Part shown: piece after piece, positions 1 to 8,733 of the stretch | How positions within the stretch are numbered: position 1 is the first letter of the stretch | Layout: each line of letters starts with the position of its first letter | NCBI GenBank assembly: GCA_011960625.1 | Contig: BLMJ01000135.1 | Coordinates: 1 to 36,008 of the forward strand | From: Lachnospiraceae bacterium | GTDB lineage: Bacteria; Bacillota; Clostridia; Lachnospirales; Lachnospiraceae | DNA: 36,008 nt | Direction of reading: 5' to 3' | Notes under the pieces: model-generated | The model's database searches: none | What the model saw: the letters and a program-made list of their open reading frames with translations, nothing else | What the model was told of the DNA's origin: nothing | Position numbers and translations under genes: made by a program

Positions 1-369
1 ATTCTGTATCGCCGCAATAAGCTGCCCGATATTATGGAACACACCCCCTGAAATGCTCACTCCTATCACGCTGAACCCCCCAGCCCGCTTAAGCCCTGCC
101 ATGACAGAAAGACTCAATATAGCGCCCGCTAAGCTGTATATAATACTAAAATAATTTCCGAACAGAAATCCCGACAGCAGGACCCGAACCACTGACAACA
201 AAAACGCCTCCCCCGTCCCCATCTTATACAAGGCGATTACAATGATCAAATTAGCAAGCCCAAGCTTCATCCCCCAGACACCGAAGTTGATGGGAATCAG
301 CGTCTCGACATAGCTAAAAATCAGCGCCAGCGCTGTAAATACCCCAAAATATGCCACCCTGCTTTTCAA
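1..369 (-). CDS. Gx transporter family membrane protein (heptaprenyl diphosphate synthase component I-like), 3' end cut by window
   Basis: The first 123 codons of a very hydrophobic protein are visible and the frame runs off the left edge of the window. I read a TTG start at 367-369, because GGAGG sits 7 bases upstream of it and no ATG is placed as well. The N-terminus begins KSRVAYFGVFTALALIFSYV and includes the segment PINFGVWGMKLGLANL, which fits the Gx transporter family (Pfam Hpre_diP_synt_I). These small membrane proteins often lie beside NusG-domain-II, ApbE and Rnf genes in Clostridia. Their role is not settled; despite the family name, an isoprenoid or cofactor transport role is possible. 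The start lies 31 bases after the stop of the NusG-II gene, so the two should be one operon. Confidence 0.75.
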   Translation of the reverse strand, partial: MKSRVAYFGVFTALALIFSYVETLIPINFGVWGMKLGLANLIIVIALYKMGTGEAFLLSVVRVLLSGFLFGNYFSIIYSLAGAILSLSVMAGLKRAGGFSVIGVSISGGVFHNIGQLIAAIQN

Positions 370-400
370 AAAATTTCCTCCCCCCTTTGCTCGTCCCCGA

Positions 401-772
401 TTAGTTTGTCACTGCATCAAACTCCCTGTTGGCACCCGATTCCACCTCCACAACCACTTTATTAGGAAGGCAGATTATACTCTCATGGTTTAAAGATACC
501 GGTTTCTGATGAACACAGAGCTGATCCGGGCAGTCTGCCCAGCTCATAGAAGCCTCCCCGTTCTTAATCTTTAGCCGGTTCGTACCATTGTTAATCTCCA
601 CCTCCTGGTCCTCAGACAGACTGTATATTCCTTCAATGGCTCCCTCTTTTTTTATGACAACCCGATTCGCTCCTGCTCCGCCGACAAACGTGTGCACAAG
701 CACAGTAAGCCCTGCCACACATAGGACGATTGCAATCAGAATCCAGTCCCTTTTCTGTAAACCAATCTTCAT
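401..772 (-). CDS. NusG domain II-containing small exported/membrane-anchored protein
   Basis: This 123-residue protein has one N-terminal membrane segment (about residues 9-30, ILIAIVLCVAGLTVLVHTFV) followed by a small extracytoplasmic domain. The pattern CPDQLCVHQ near residues 79-87 and the late segment IICLPNKVVVEV are typical of NusG domain II proteins. These are not transcription factors; the family is usually found beside Gx, ApbE and Rnf genes. The frame is open upstream to 814, but the ATG at 770-772 is preferred because AGAGG precedes it by about 8 bases and because codons further upstream would lie inside the sigma-A promoter at 805-833. The two Cys in CxxxxC could bind a redox group or metal, which is inference. 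Confidence 0.8.
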   Translation of the reverse strand: MKIGLQKRDWILIAIVLCVAGLTVLVHTFVGGAGANRVVIKKEGAIEGIYSLSEDQEVEINNGTNRLKIKNGEASMSWADCPDQLCVHQKPVSLNHESIICLPNKVVVEVESGANREFDAVTN

Positions 773-804
773 ATCCATCAACCTCTTTATTTTCTCTATG
801 CAAT

Positions 805-833
805 ATTCTAACACAAGAAATCCCGTTCTTCAA
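805..833 (-). promoter_or_regulatory. Sigma-A promoter of the NusG-II/Gx operon
   Basis: On the minus strand TTGAAG (828-833) and TAGAAT (805-810) are separated by exactly 17 bases. The -10 is preceded by TGT, so an extended -10 contact is also possible. Transcription would start near 798, shortly before the start at 772. Confidence 0.7.
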
Positions 834-895
834 CCACATGTTCGATTGTAAATCTATATTTACCAGCGCCTAAAAAAATTCTGGGAAAAAAGAGT

Positions 896-924
896 TTGAT
901 TGCAGCCTAAAGCTACGTTATAAT
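896..924 (+). promoter_or_regulatory. Sigma-A promoter of apbE
   Basis: TTGATT (896-901) and a perfect TATAAT (919-924) are spaced by 17 bases on the plus strand, about 55 bases before the apbE start. It is divergent from the promoter at 805-833. Confidence 0.8.
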
Positions 925-979
925 AATGAAGGACCTTCAGCGAAAACTGTGTCCAACATAGAATAGACGAGGTGTATGT

Positions 980-1972
980 ATGAAATATAAAAGATTAGTC
1001 CCATTGCTGATATCCGCCGCACTTCTGTTATCCGGTTGTTCAGAATTGACGAAAACTCAAAGTCAAGTCTATACCGACACCCTTTTTGATACAGTCGTGC
1101 GCGTGGAGATTCTTGACGGAGTCGACGATGATGTGCTGAAAGGCTGTGAAAATATCTGCAAAAAATACCACGCCATGTTTTCGAATAAGCTTGAGGACAG
1201 CGAGATTTCTCAGATTAACAACGCCGGCGGCAATCCTGTGGAAGTCTCCGACGAGACGATCACTCTGCTCAAGAAGGCGATCTACTACGGCGACCTCTCA
1301 AACGGCGCCTTTGATGTAACGATTGCTCCTGTGTCAAATCTGTGGGATTTCCATGCAGAGACGCCCGCGCCGCCCTCCCCTGAGGCAATCAATGAAGCCG
1401 TCAGCCATGTGGATTATAAGAACATCTTCATAGACGGAAACACGGTCCGGCTCCTAGACCCCTATGCAGCCATTGACGTAGGCGGCATAGCTAAGGGTTA
1501 CATTGCTGATATCCTAAAAAACTATCTCAATGAACACGGCGTGAAACACGCAATCATTAACCTTGGAGGAAATGTCCTGGCTATGGGAAGCCGGATAGAC
1601 GGCTCTGACTATAATATTGGCATCCAGAAACCCTTTGACATGACCGGAGAAGCCGTTACATCTGTGCGGATTTCCAATAAATCTGTTGTAACCTCCGGCA
1701 CGTATCAGCGTTATTTTGAAGCTGACGGTAAGCTTTACCATCATATACTGGACCCACACACCGGCTCTCCCTGTGAAAACAGCCTGAACAGTGTAACTAT
1801 TATCACAAATTCATCACTCACAGCCGACGCCTTAAGCACCACCTGTTTCCTGCTCGGCTACGACAAGAGCATGCGGCTGATTGAACAACTGGATAACGTG
1901 GACGCCGTCTTTATAACGAAAGATAATAAGATTCAGTATTCTAAGAATTTTCAGAATAAGATTATGAGATAA
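980..1972 (+). CDS. apbE: FAD:protein FMN transferase, lipoprotein
   Basis: This 330-residue protein should transfer FMN from FAD to a Thr of target proteins outside the membrane. The N-terminus is a lipoprotein signal peptide (KRLVPLLISAALLLSGC, lipobox Cys at about residue 20). The ApbE family signatures are present: IDVGGIAKGY from residue 165, and HHILDPHTGSP from residue 254, the Mg2+/FAD-binding region. GAGGTG precedes the ATG at a normal distance and a strong promoter lies at 896-924. Its likely substrates, RnfG (Thr171) and RnfD (Thr152), are encoded at 19819-21350 in the same window. It is the only convincing plus-strand gene here. Family assignment is secure; the substrate pairing is inferred from the presence of Rnf. 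Confidence 0.95.
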   Translation: MKYKRLVPLLISAALLLSGCSELTKTQSQVYTDTLFDTVVRVEILDGVDDDVLKGCENICKKYHAMFSNKLEDSEISQINNAGGNPVEVSDETITLLKKAIYYGDLSNGAFDVTIAPVSNLWDFHAETPAPPSPEAINEAVSHVDYKNIFIDGNTVRLLDPYAAIDVGGIAKGYIADILKNYLNEHGVKHAIINLGGNVLAMGSRIDGSDYNIGIQKPFDMTGEAVTSVRISNKSVVTSGTYQRYFEADGKLYHHILDPHTGSPCENSLNSVTIITNSSLTADALSTTCFLLGYDKSMRLIEQLDNVDAVFITKDNKIQYSKNFQNKIMR

Positions 1973-2018
1973 CCTTTGGCGTAAGGGAATCTGCCCAGAA
2001 AAGTCTTCCCGAATATAC

Positions 2019-2055
2019 AAAAAACCTTCGCAGCCTTTGTTTTGCGAAGGTTTTT
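2019..2055. terminator. Bidirectional intrinsic terminator between convergent genes
   Basis: A perfect 7-bp stem (CCTTCGC 2025-2031 / GCGAAGG 2044-2050) with a 12-base loop is flanked by six A on the left and five T on the right. It can end apbE on the plus strand and the convergent gene at 2067-2729 on the minus strand. Confidence 0.75.
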
Positions 2056-2066
2056 GCATACATAGA

Positions 2067-2729
2067 TTAATAATAAAAATTACCCATACTAAAGAGCATA
2101 GAGCCAAACAACATAAAGAAAATGATATAGATAACCAGCACGACACCGATAATAACCAACTGTGCCCGGCAGAAATTCCTGCGGTTTATATTGGTGGTTT
2201 TACTAAACGCCCAAACAAAATAGATGATGATACCAAAACATGGAATCATTGCTACCAATAGAGTAAGAAGCCAATCCCCCATTGTCATAGGAGACATATC
2301 CTGTCCTCCTTCATACATCTGATTGTACTGATTGCCAGTATTATAGTTATAGTTGTCCTGATAATTATAGCTATTGTTCTGATTATAATTTGAGTTGTAA
2401 TTCTGGTTATAGTTCTGATTCTGGTTCTGATTATAATTCTGGCCGTAATTATAACCGCTGTTCTGGCTGTTGATATCCTGCTGGCCATACTGATAGCCAT
2501 TGTTCTGCTGATTGCTGTTATATGCATTCTGACTGGTATATGGATATTGCTGGGAATGATCAGGCTGCACACCTGCATTCGGATCCGTATACTGACCTGC
2601 CGTATCCGAGGCCTTGACTGGCTGCTGGCCGGCTGCTGCATCGGCGCTTGGCTGCCCTGTATTTGAGTTGTCTGCTGATGGAGTTAAGCCGTCATTCTCC
2701 TTCGGTGTATTATCGTAATTATTTTCCAT
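2067..2729 (-). CDS. Membrane protein with long Asn/Gln/Tyr-rich low-complexity N-terminal region
   Basis: This 220-residue protein has two parts. Residues 1 to about 135 are low in complexity and dominated by N, Q, Y, S and G, with many NYNQ, YNYN and NQNQ steps; no signal peptide precedes them. The C-terminal part holds two hydrophobic segments (GDWLLTLLVAMIPCFGIIIY and the run VIIGVVLVIYIIFFMLFGSM), separated by a short polar turn containing NINRRNFCRAQL. This resembles small two-TM proteins of Firmicutes with a disordered cytosolic tail. I do not know its function. The ATG at 2727-2729 is chosen because AAGGAGG lies 8 bases upstream; the open frame extends to 2798 but overlaps the promoter. 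It appears to be transcribed alone. Confidence 0.75.
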   Translation of the reverse strand: MENNYDNTPKENDGLTPSADNSNTGQPSADAAAGQQPVKASDTAGQYTDPNAGVQPDHSQQYPYTSQNAYNSNQQNNGYQYGQQDINSQNSGYNYGQNYNQNQNQNYNQNYNSNYNQNNSYNYQDNYNYNTGNQYNQMYEGGQDMSPMTMGDWLLTLLVAMIPCFGIIIYFVWAFSKTTNINRRNFCRAQLVIIGVVLVIYIIFFMLFGSMLFSMGNFYY

Positions 2730-2769
2730 TGTACATCCTCCTTGTACTGCTCTGATTACTTTATTATTC

Positions 2770-2798
2770 ATTCTAACACGGAAATGATATAATTTCAA
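2770..2798 (-). promoter_or_regulatory. Sigma-A promoter for the Asn/Gln-rich membrane protein
   Basis: TTGAAA (2793-2798) and TAGAAT (2770-2775) are separated by 17 bases on the minus strand, with TGT before the -10. No clear terminator is visible between the polysaccharide operon end at 2829 and this promoter, so some read-through is possible. Confidence 0.7.
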
Positions 2799-2828
2799 TC
2801 AGTAAACGGCTAAGGCTGCTTCTGAAGG

Positions 2829-4608
2829 CTACTTCCCTTTGATAATTCCCTCTATATCAAGTATTTTCGAATAGTAACAAGCGCCGGCTTGGGTGAGGTG
2901 GCTGCAGTCCTGACTGATAAACTTTTGATCATCGGTAAAAACATAGATTTCGTTATTTGGCGCAAGTACGGGGGTCAGCATATCAATATAATGCTCTCCA
3001 TACAATTCCTTGTATTTTTCATTCTCCTCAAACAAGCCCTCTGCCAGAGGAACCGATTGTGTATAATAATCGACACTATTTCTTTTTGAATAGATAATTC
3101 CATTGGACTGTCCATATTTTTTATTGCCAATAATATACAATTTGTACTCAGGAACAGCTGCAAGAACTTCCTTTGGTATCTCGTCAGAAACTTTGGGACC
3201 TAACGCATAAAACACAAAATCCGCATCGTCTGTTCTTTTCTTATTTTCCTTAAGACATCCTTGCGAATAGAAGATATATGATATATCCAGATTTTGATCA
3301 TACTCATTAAGTATATTTGCCCAATCGCGTCCAAAGCTATTTCCAATGACCAATATTTTCGTACGATTATCGTTTTCAAACTCATTATCCCACTTATACG
3401 GGCGATCACAATATTCAGCATGCATGTTTCGATGTACCTCTTTCTTGCTAATATTAAGCTCAGGTACATCCCGAACCACACCCGCTTGCCTGTAGATTCC
3501 AAATGAAAATATGCAGACAGCCATCCCTATGAAGCTTCCACCCAAAATTACAAAAAATATCTTTCTCCTGTCTTTGATAACTCGTCCTAAAGGTTTTTCA
3601 ATAAACTCAAAAGTTAAAACCGATAAACCAAAAGTTATAACCACAAATATACAAAAACCTAATATTGTCAGCTCTGCAAATACAGAATAAAAAAGAAATG
3701 CAATGACAAGCTGATGCCAAATGTAGATACTATAGCTTCTTCTTCCAATTACAGCTCCAAAATATACCATTTTCCTGACATTTTCCGAAATTTCCATATC
3801 TAATGTAGACAATAGAAAAATGACGGTAGCAGAAACGACAGAAAGTAACATCAAACTCTGTGTTCCAAGCTCACCTCTGGAACAGAGTATAAGCAGTATA
3901 GTCAAAGACGATGCGACAGCTAAACATCTTTTCATTCTATCAGTTATCTTCAAATCAGAAACAAAAACTACGATACCGCCTGCCATAATTTCAAAAATAC
4001 GAAACGGCAGATAATAAAACTTCCATGCAACAGTAAAACAAGGAAGTAAATACAAAAGAAGAGATATACACATCATCAAGCTTGTCCCCATAAGAATACC
4101 TCTCCTAATTCCTTTGAAAAGCTTTACGCATATCATATATATTACCGGTAATACAACATACGCCTGCATAAGGACGCCAATATACCACATATGCATTAAA
4201 GGCTTGTACAGATTTACGATATTCCAGTAATTCTTCGTCGTTATCGCCTGCAGCACATTATTTGCAAAAAGAGATGATGCAAAGGCGGATTCCGCAAGAT
4301 TCTCATAATCATCAGGAAGCATAAGAAAGCAGCCTATTAACAAAGCCGCAATCGCAGCCAGAAGCACTAAGGGCCAAAGTCTGATAACTTTATGAAGTAT
4401 AAACTTCCAATAATAAAACTGTTTTTGTTCGTATTGACGTAACAGGCCTTTAACCAAAAAATATCCGCTAATAACATAAAAGATATCAACACCCAAATAA
4501 CCGAATGGTAAATACCCCCCCCCCCAAATGATATAGGGCAACTGCTATAATTGCGACCCCTTTTAACCCATCTGTTAAAATGAGTCGCTCATGATTCATC
4601 TTATCCAT
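2829..4608 (-). CDS. Membrane O-acyltransferase (acyltransferase 3 + SGNH), interrupted by a poly-G tract; predicted phase-variable, OFF in this sequence
   Basis: The gene encodes an OafA-like enzyme that would transfer acetyl or another acyl group to surface polysaccharide. Translation should start at the ATG at 4606-4608 (GAGG 9 bases upstream). It reads the acyltransferase-3 N-terminus LTDGLKGVAIIAVALYHL with the conserved His at residue 27, then enters an 11-G run at 4515-4525. As written, the frame then ends after 40 residues. With 10 or 13 G it continues into GYLGVDIFYVISGYF and about ten membrane segments, giving 592 residues for 10 G. The C-terminal part has SGNH-hydrolase signatures: VIGNSFGRD and, near the end, DCSHLTQAG. 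It is the last gene of the polysaccharide operon. Everything after the tract looks intact, arguing against an old pseudogene. A homopolymer base-call error is the alternative explanation. Confidence 0.85.
4515..4525 (-). repeat. 11-bp poly-G (coding strand) slippage tract in the O-acyltransferase gene
   Basis: Eleven consecutive C on the plus strand are eleven G in the coding direction, directly after the His-Leu codons of the acyltransferase motif. The reading frame joins correctly only when the tract length leaves a remainder of 1 on division by 3 (10, 13). A run of this length is expected to change length by slipped-strand mispairing. Confidence 0.9.
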
Positions 4609-4638
4609 CTGTTTATTCCTCATCAGTAATAAAGAACA

Positions 4639-5463
4639 CTACTTTCCCATTATACTTTCAATCTTTTGTACATCTCCCCACACCGCCTTAGAATCATATG
4701 GCCTATCCGGAAATGCACCATATTGAAGTTTAATATGATATCCGTTCTCCTTGATAAACTGCTCCACTCTGTCAGCCAGCTTTTCAGGTCTGCCGGAACA
4801 GATATTAATAATCCCATTAATCTTATCTTGGCACACTACGGCTGCTGCCTGCTCACAAAAATCTTCATAATTAATGAAATCAAACTGATTCAATCCTTTC
4901 GTAAATGGAAATTCCTCTTTCCCTTCTTCTTCCGCAGTGGTTATTTTAGAAAATATAGAACTGCCAAACTTGCTATTGCCCACTATGTAATAGCCGCGTA
5001 ACCATTGAAAATTTTTATGGTTCTGTTTACAGTAAAGTTTAGTGATATCCCGCAAAGTATTCTTAGCTATTCCATAGAAACTCTCCGGATGACAAGGGGT
5101 ATTCTCATTAATACTACCCTCATAAAAACCAACCTCATGCATAGAGCCCATAACTGCCATCGTCTTAATGTTTGACTTTGCAAACGCTTCAATAAAATGA
5201 TAGTGCATTGGCAAATCTTCAATATGCGCATTTGAATAATGTATAAAACCATCTCTCCATGCAAGATGCAGAAGCACCTCCGGCATACCAAAATAATGAT
5301 ATGGGTCCGCAACTGAGAATAGGTCGCAGGCAACTCGTTCGGCCCGTTCATCAACAAAATCTGTATGAATATCTGTCGCAACAACTTCATGTCCCAAACT
5401 AAGTATAGCCTTTACGATACCTTGGCCAATATAACCATTCGCACCAGTAACTAGAATTTTCAT
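4639..5463 (-). CDS. NAD-dependent epimerase/dehydratase (extended SDR family)
   Basis: This 274-residue protein probably alters a nucleotide sugar (epimerisation, dehydration or reduction) for the polysaccharide. The N-terminal Rossmann motif is ILVTGANGYIGQG (GxxGxxG at residues 7-13), with D31 placed to bind the cofactor ribose. The catalytic pair of the SDR fold is Y130 and K134 in FYGIAKN. It is somewhat short for extended SDRs (about 300-340), with a reduced C-terminal substrate domain. It lies 30 bases before the O-acyltransferase start and 30 bases after the polymerase stop, all in one direction. The exact sugar substrate cannot be told from sequence alone. Confidence 0.8.
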   Translation of the reverse strand: MKILVTGANGYIGQGIVKAILSLGHEVVATDIHTDFVDERAERVACDLFSVADPYHYFGMPEVLLHLAWRDGFIHYSNAHIEDLPMHYHFIEAFAKSNIKTMAVMGSMHEVGFYEGSINENTPCHPESFYGIAKNTLRDITKLYCKQNHKNFQWLRGYYIVGNSKFGSSIFSKITTAEEEGKEEFPFTKGLNQFDFINYEDFCEQAAAVVCQDKINGIINICSGRPEKLADRVEQFIKENGYHIKLQYGAFPDRPYDSKAVWGDVQKIESIMGK

Positions 5464-5493
5464 AATCCTTTACCTCATCATAATTTTTAAAAT

Positions 5494-6696
5494 TTATGAG
5501 TACCCTTTCATAGTGAATTGTTCATCTTTCTGATTCGCATATCCCAAAACCAACCAGAAAATAAAATCTACCGGAAAAAGTAACAATCCCGGTTCAAAAA
5601 AAGCTTGAAGCAACATTGTAAGCGGTACTAATATTATTTTCTTTCCATTGTTAAATTTGTAAATTCTCATCATACAGTACCCAACAGGAACTATATATAA
5701 AACGGTACCAACAATTCCGCTCTGATATAATAAATCAATAAAAATATTATGCGCTAATGTTCCGCCAACATTTGTATAATCCATTCCGTTTCCAAAAACA
5801 AGATGACGTGAAATATCATCGAATACTTTCTGAATAACCTGAATCCTGTTACTACTGATTCTCTCAATGAAACTGGCTCCTTCAAGCATATGATAATTTC
5901 CAATTACCAGATTAACGGCATATTCTATCAAGATATCTCCATACATCACAAATACAAGAAGCATCACTAAAATAACGCCAAATCTTAAAAGAAGCTTTTT
6001 ATTCGATACTCCCCCTCTGTTGCTGATTATATGCTTAATCAAATAATATGAAACCAACGCATAGAAGAAAGAACGAGACTTAATTAACACTCCGGCAAAA
6101 ATCATAAAGGCCATACAAACAAATCGATTTCTCTTTTTAATTTCAATAATATTCAAATCCAGCAATTCATATATGGGTAACAAGTAACATCCAATCGTAT
6201 TGGATTTTCCCAAAGGAATACCAAGAAAATATTTATAATAGCTCATCAACCAATTAAAGTCAGAATTAAGCCAGGCAATTACTATTTCAATGGATATACC
6301 GATTCCAAAAAAAAGTAAAAATCTAAATCCCCATTTACACCAATCTCTATTGCTTTTATATAGAATATATACTAAAAATATATCTATATTTGTAAGATAG
6401 TATCCAATATTATATGTAAAAGACGATTGGTTGTACAAAAGCGGGATAATCATAATTCCGGCCCGCATCATTAAAAGCAAAAAAACCAAATCAACTTTTG
6501 CTCTTTCTTTAACAAAAATACGTATAACAAAAATTAATGCAAAAAATAACACAATCTCTGTATTGTATGCAAAATTAATAGGCGTCCATTTCAGATAAGC
6601 CATATTGCCTTCATTTACTTCTGTACAAAATAAAAATAGTAAAGCATAAACTAATATAACGATTGCCGAAATTGCATCATTTGATTTTCTAAACAT
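5494..6696 (-). CDS. Polysaccharide polymerase, O-antigen polymerase/ligase (Wzy-like) family
   Basis: This 400-residue protein is almost wholly hydrophobic, with about ten or more predicted membrane segments. It carries the Wzy_C-type signature LAHNIFIDLLYQSGIVG near residue 325, preceded by GNGMDYTNVGG on what should be an external loop. Proteins of this kind join lipid-linked repeat units into polymer on the outer face of the membrane. The start at 6694-6696 is chosen because GGAGG precedes it by 7 bases; the open frame continues upstream to 6762 into the flippase gene. Its place directly after the flippase gene is typical of Wzx/Wzy-dependent loci. A ligase role is possible but less likely, since it is the only such protein in the operon. 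Confidence 0.8.
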   Translation of the reverse strand: MFRKSNDAISAIVILVYALLFLFCTEVNEGNMAYLKWTPINFAYNTEIVLFFALIFVIRIFVKERAKVDLVFLLLMMRAGIMIIPLLYNQSSFTYNIGYYLTNIDIFLVYILYKSNRDWCKWGFRFLLFFGIGISIEIVIAWLNSDFNWLMSYYKYFLGIPLGKSNTIGCYLLPIYELLDLNIIEIKKRNRFVCMAFMIFAGVLIKSRSFFYALVSYYLIKHIISNRGGVSNKKLLLRFGVILVMLLVFVMYGDILIEYAVNLVIGNYHMLEGASFIERISSNRIQVIQKVFDDISRHLVFGNGMDYTNVGGTLAHNIFIDLLYQSGIVGTVLYIVPVGYCMMRIYKFNNGKKIILVPLTMLLQAFFEPGLLLFPVDFIFWLVLGYANQKDEQFTMKGYS

Positions 6697-6733
6697 CAAA
6701 TTGCCTCCAACTAATAAGTATATCCATATATAG

Positions 6734-8152
6734 CTATCCTCTTTTCCACAATATGCTCTCATTCTTTAACTTAATTTGAGCTATACTATAAACAAAAGAA
6801 GAAACGAGCACTGAGACTGCTAACGCCAAAAACTTATTATCTATACATTTTTTTAACATAAAACAAATAGCAATCACACATATACCTCCGCCCATGACAG
6901 GAATATGTACTTTATAATAGCAGAACATGATTTTTTTCTTTTTAATCAATTGATAACTATAAAACGCCATAAATAGTTCCGCTATTAATGTTGTGACAGC
7001 CGCACCGACATAACTCCATATTGGAATAAAAAAAATATTCAGAGAAACATTAAGAACAGCCGCAAACATCGTCCCATACAATACATTCTTTTCAAATTTA
7101 TATGGAATTAAAATACAATTCGTAAAAAAAGAGGCTATTAGAGAAAACAATACTGCTAAACTTAATATAATTAGTACAATGCTGCCTTCTGCATATTGCT
7201 CTCCTCCTACAATCGTAACTATCTCAGTGCTGAAAAAGCACAATCCAATCACAGAAGGGACTACCAATGTAAGCATTGCTGAAAAAATTCTTCCGGACAG
7301 CAGCCTGAACTCTTCCATTCTCTGAGAACCTAAATAAAAAACCAATCTCGGGATTGTCACAACAACGACGGCATTTAAAACTTGCTTAATAATAATATAT
7401 ATTTTTGATGTCAATCCGTAGATTCCCACCGCCCTGTCCGATTGAAACAATCCTAACATAGTTATATCTGAATTAACATATATGGTGATTGCAAGAGCAT
7501 TTCCAAAAAGCACCAAAACAGGAGTTATGTGTTTTTTCCAGTCAACATTAAACCGAAGCTTAATATCAACATACTTTCTTACATACAGCCAATTAAGTAT
7601 ATTTGCTCCTCCAGATGCGAATGTATAAATACATGCATATTTAAAATAATCATCTTTATCTCGAACCAGCAAAAACATCAATAACAGCGAAATCATCTGA
7701 AATATAATATACCGCAATGTCAGATACAGATAATCCTCTTCAACGGTGTTGATCCAGTCCATCCCAATTGTGATACAAAATATTGTGATACTCTGTAAAA
7801 AGATTAAACTGCTGTAACCCTGAAGCTTTGGAAACAGAAGCACTGATACAACAAGTAATAGATAAGATATTATTGTTGAAATCAGATTCAATGTAAGCAG
7901 CTCGCTGGCAAGCTTTGACAAACTTTTCCGGTTATCTCTTATAACCGCTCCTTCTCTAACACCGTATGTAGAAATCCCTAAAGCTGCTATCAGAGAAAAA
8001 TAACTTACACATGAACTGCTAAAAGTAACCATCCCGTAATTTTCCGGCGTCAAAATCCTTGTGACATATGGAATGGTAATAAAAGGAAAGATAATTTGAA
8101 AAACTTGTTTTATAGTAGTTAAAACTGCATTTTTAGTAAGAGACTTTATCAT
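6734..8152 (-). CDS. Polysaccharide flippase, Wzx/MATE-like (oligosaccharide flippase family)
   Basis: This 472-residue protein has about 12-14 membrane segments and the N-terminal family pattern NAVLTTIKQVFQIIFPFI followed by TIPYVTRILTPENYGMVTFS. Wzx flippases move undecaprenyl-linked repeat units across the membrane before polymerisation. I place the start at the ATG at 8150-8152, since AAGGA lies 7 bases upstream; a GTG two codons earlier is possible but too close to the ribosome site. The gene start overlaps the 3' end of the upstream acyltransferase by 20 bases, suggesting translational coupling. Its length is normal for the family. Confidence 0.88.
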   Translation of the reverse strand: MIKSLTKNAVLTTIKQVFQIIFPFITIPYVTRILTPENYGMVTFSSSCVSYFSLIAALGISTYGVREGAVIRDNRKSLSKLASELLTLNLISTIISYLLLVVSVLLFPKLQGYSSLIFLQSITIFCITIGMDWINTVEEDYLYLTLRYIIFQMISLLLMFLLVRDKDDYFKYACIYTFASGGANILNWLYVRKYVDIKLRFNVDWKKHITPVLVLFGNALAITIYVNSDITMLGLFQSDRAVGIYGLTSKIYIIIKQVLNAVVVVTIPRLVFYLGSQRMEEFRLLSGRIFSAMLTLVVPSVIGLCFFSTEIVTIVGGEQYAEGSIVLIILSLAVLFSLIASFFTNCILIPYKFEKNVLYGTMFAAVLNVSLNIFFIPIWSYVGAAVTTLIAELFMAFYSYQLIKKKKIMFCYYKVHIPVMGGGICVIAICFMLKKCIDNKFLALAVSVLVSSFVYSIAQIKLKNESILWKRG

Positions 8153-8720
8153 ATGCACATCCTTTTTTGCTCAATACGCGTGCCGGAACCCCAGCGGCTA
8201 CACAATAAGAAGGTATGTCATGCGTAACAACAGAATTTGCCCCGATAACCGCGCCACTCCCTATCGACACATTCCCTATAATACAGACATTCCTGCCAAT
8301 CCATACGTTTTCACCAATACTAATCGGACCTTTTGAAAATAGTTTTCTCTCAATCGGAGGCACTTTCAGCTCTTCCTTTGACCTCGGATTGCCATGGCTG
8401 TTATCTGATATGAACACATTGTCTCCCAACAATGTTCCATCACCGATACTTACTGACTTCATACAAGATATCTGTACATTGTCCATAAAAGATACTTTGT
8501 TTCCTATTGTAAGATTGGTCTGAAACTCTAAAACCTCTCCTCTATAAGACGTCCATGTTTGTAGTTTAAGATTTCTGCCGGCCCTAAACCATTTCCCGAT
8601 ACTTATATTTTCCGCACCATGAATAGCAAAGCCGCTTGCCACGTAGCTTCCGATGCCTATATGCTTAAGCTTTCTTGCCGCTAGACTCCACTTCATTTGT
8701 TTTATTTGCCTGATTAACAT
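8133..8720 (-). CDS. Left-handed beta-helix (hexapeptide repeat) acyltransferase
   Basis: This 195-residue protein shows the hexapeptide pattern of LbH acyltransferases in its C-terminal two thirds: ISIGENVWIGRNVCIIGNVS, then IGSGAVIGANSVVTHDIPSY. The catalytic His of maltose/galactoside O-acetyltransferase relatives is likely in ISDNSHGNPR. The end CVAAGVPARVLSKK is the usual end of the WcaF/LacA type fold. It would transfer an acetyl group from acetyl-CoA to a sugar, either free or lipid-linked, in the cytoplasm. The ribosome site is weak (GGTGAT). It lies 13 bases after the WbsX-like gene. It is the second of two LbH genes in the operon. Confidence 0.85.
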   Translation of the reverse strand: MLIRQIKQMKWSLAARKLKHIGIGSYVASGFAIHGAENISIGKWFRAGRNLKLQTWTSYRGEVLEFQTNLTIGNKVSFMDNVQISCMKSVSIGDGTLLGDNVFISDNSHGNPRSKEELKVPPIERKLFSKGPISIGENVWIGRNVCIIGNVSIGSGAVIGANSVVTHDIPSYCVAAGVPARVLSKKGCAYDKVSY

Positions 8721-8733
8721 AGGATATCACCAA

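Noticed and set aside
2285-2700. Periodic sequence that looks like a repeat array or CRISPR.
   Set aside because: The periodicity comes from Asn/Gln/Tyr codons in a coding frame; there are no fixed-length repeats with unique spacers.
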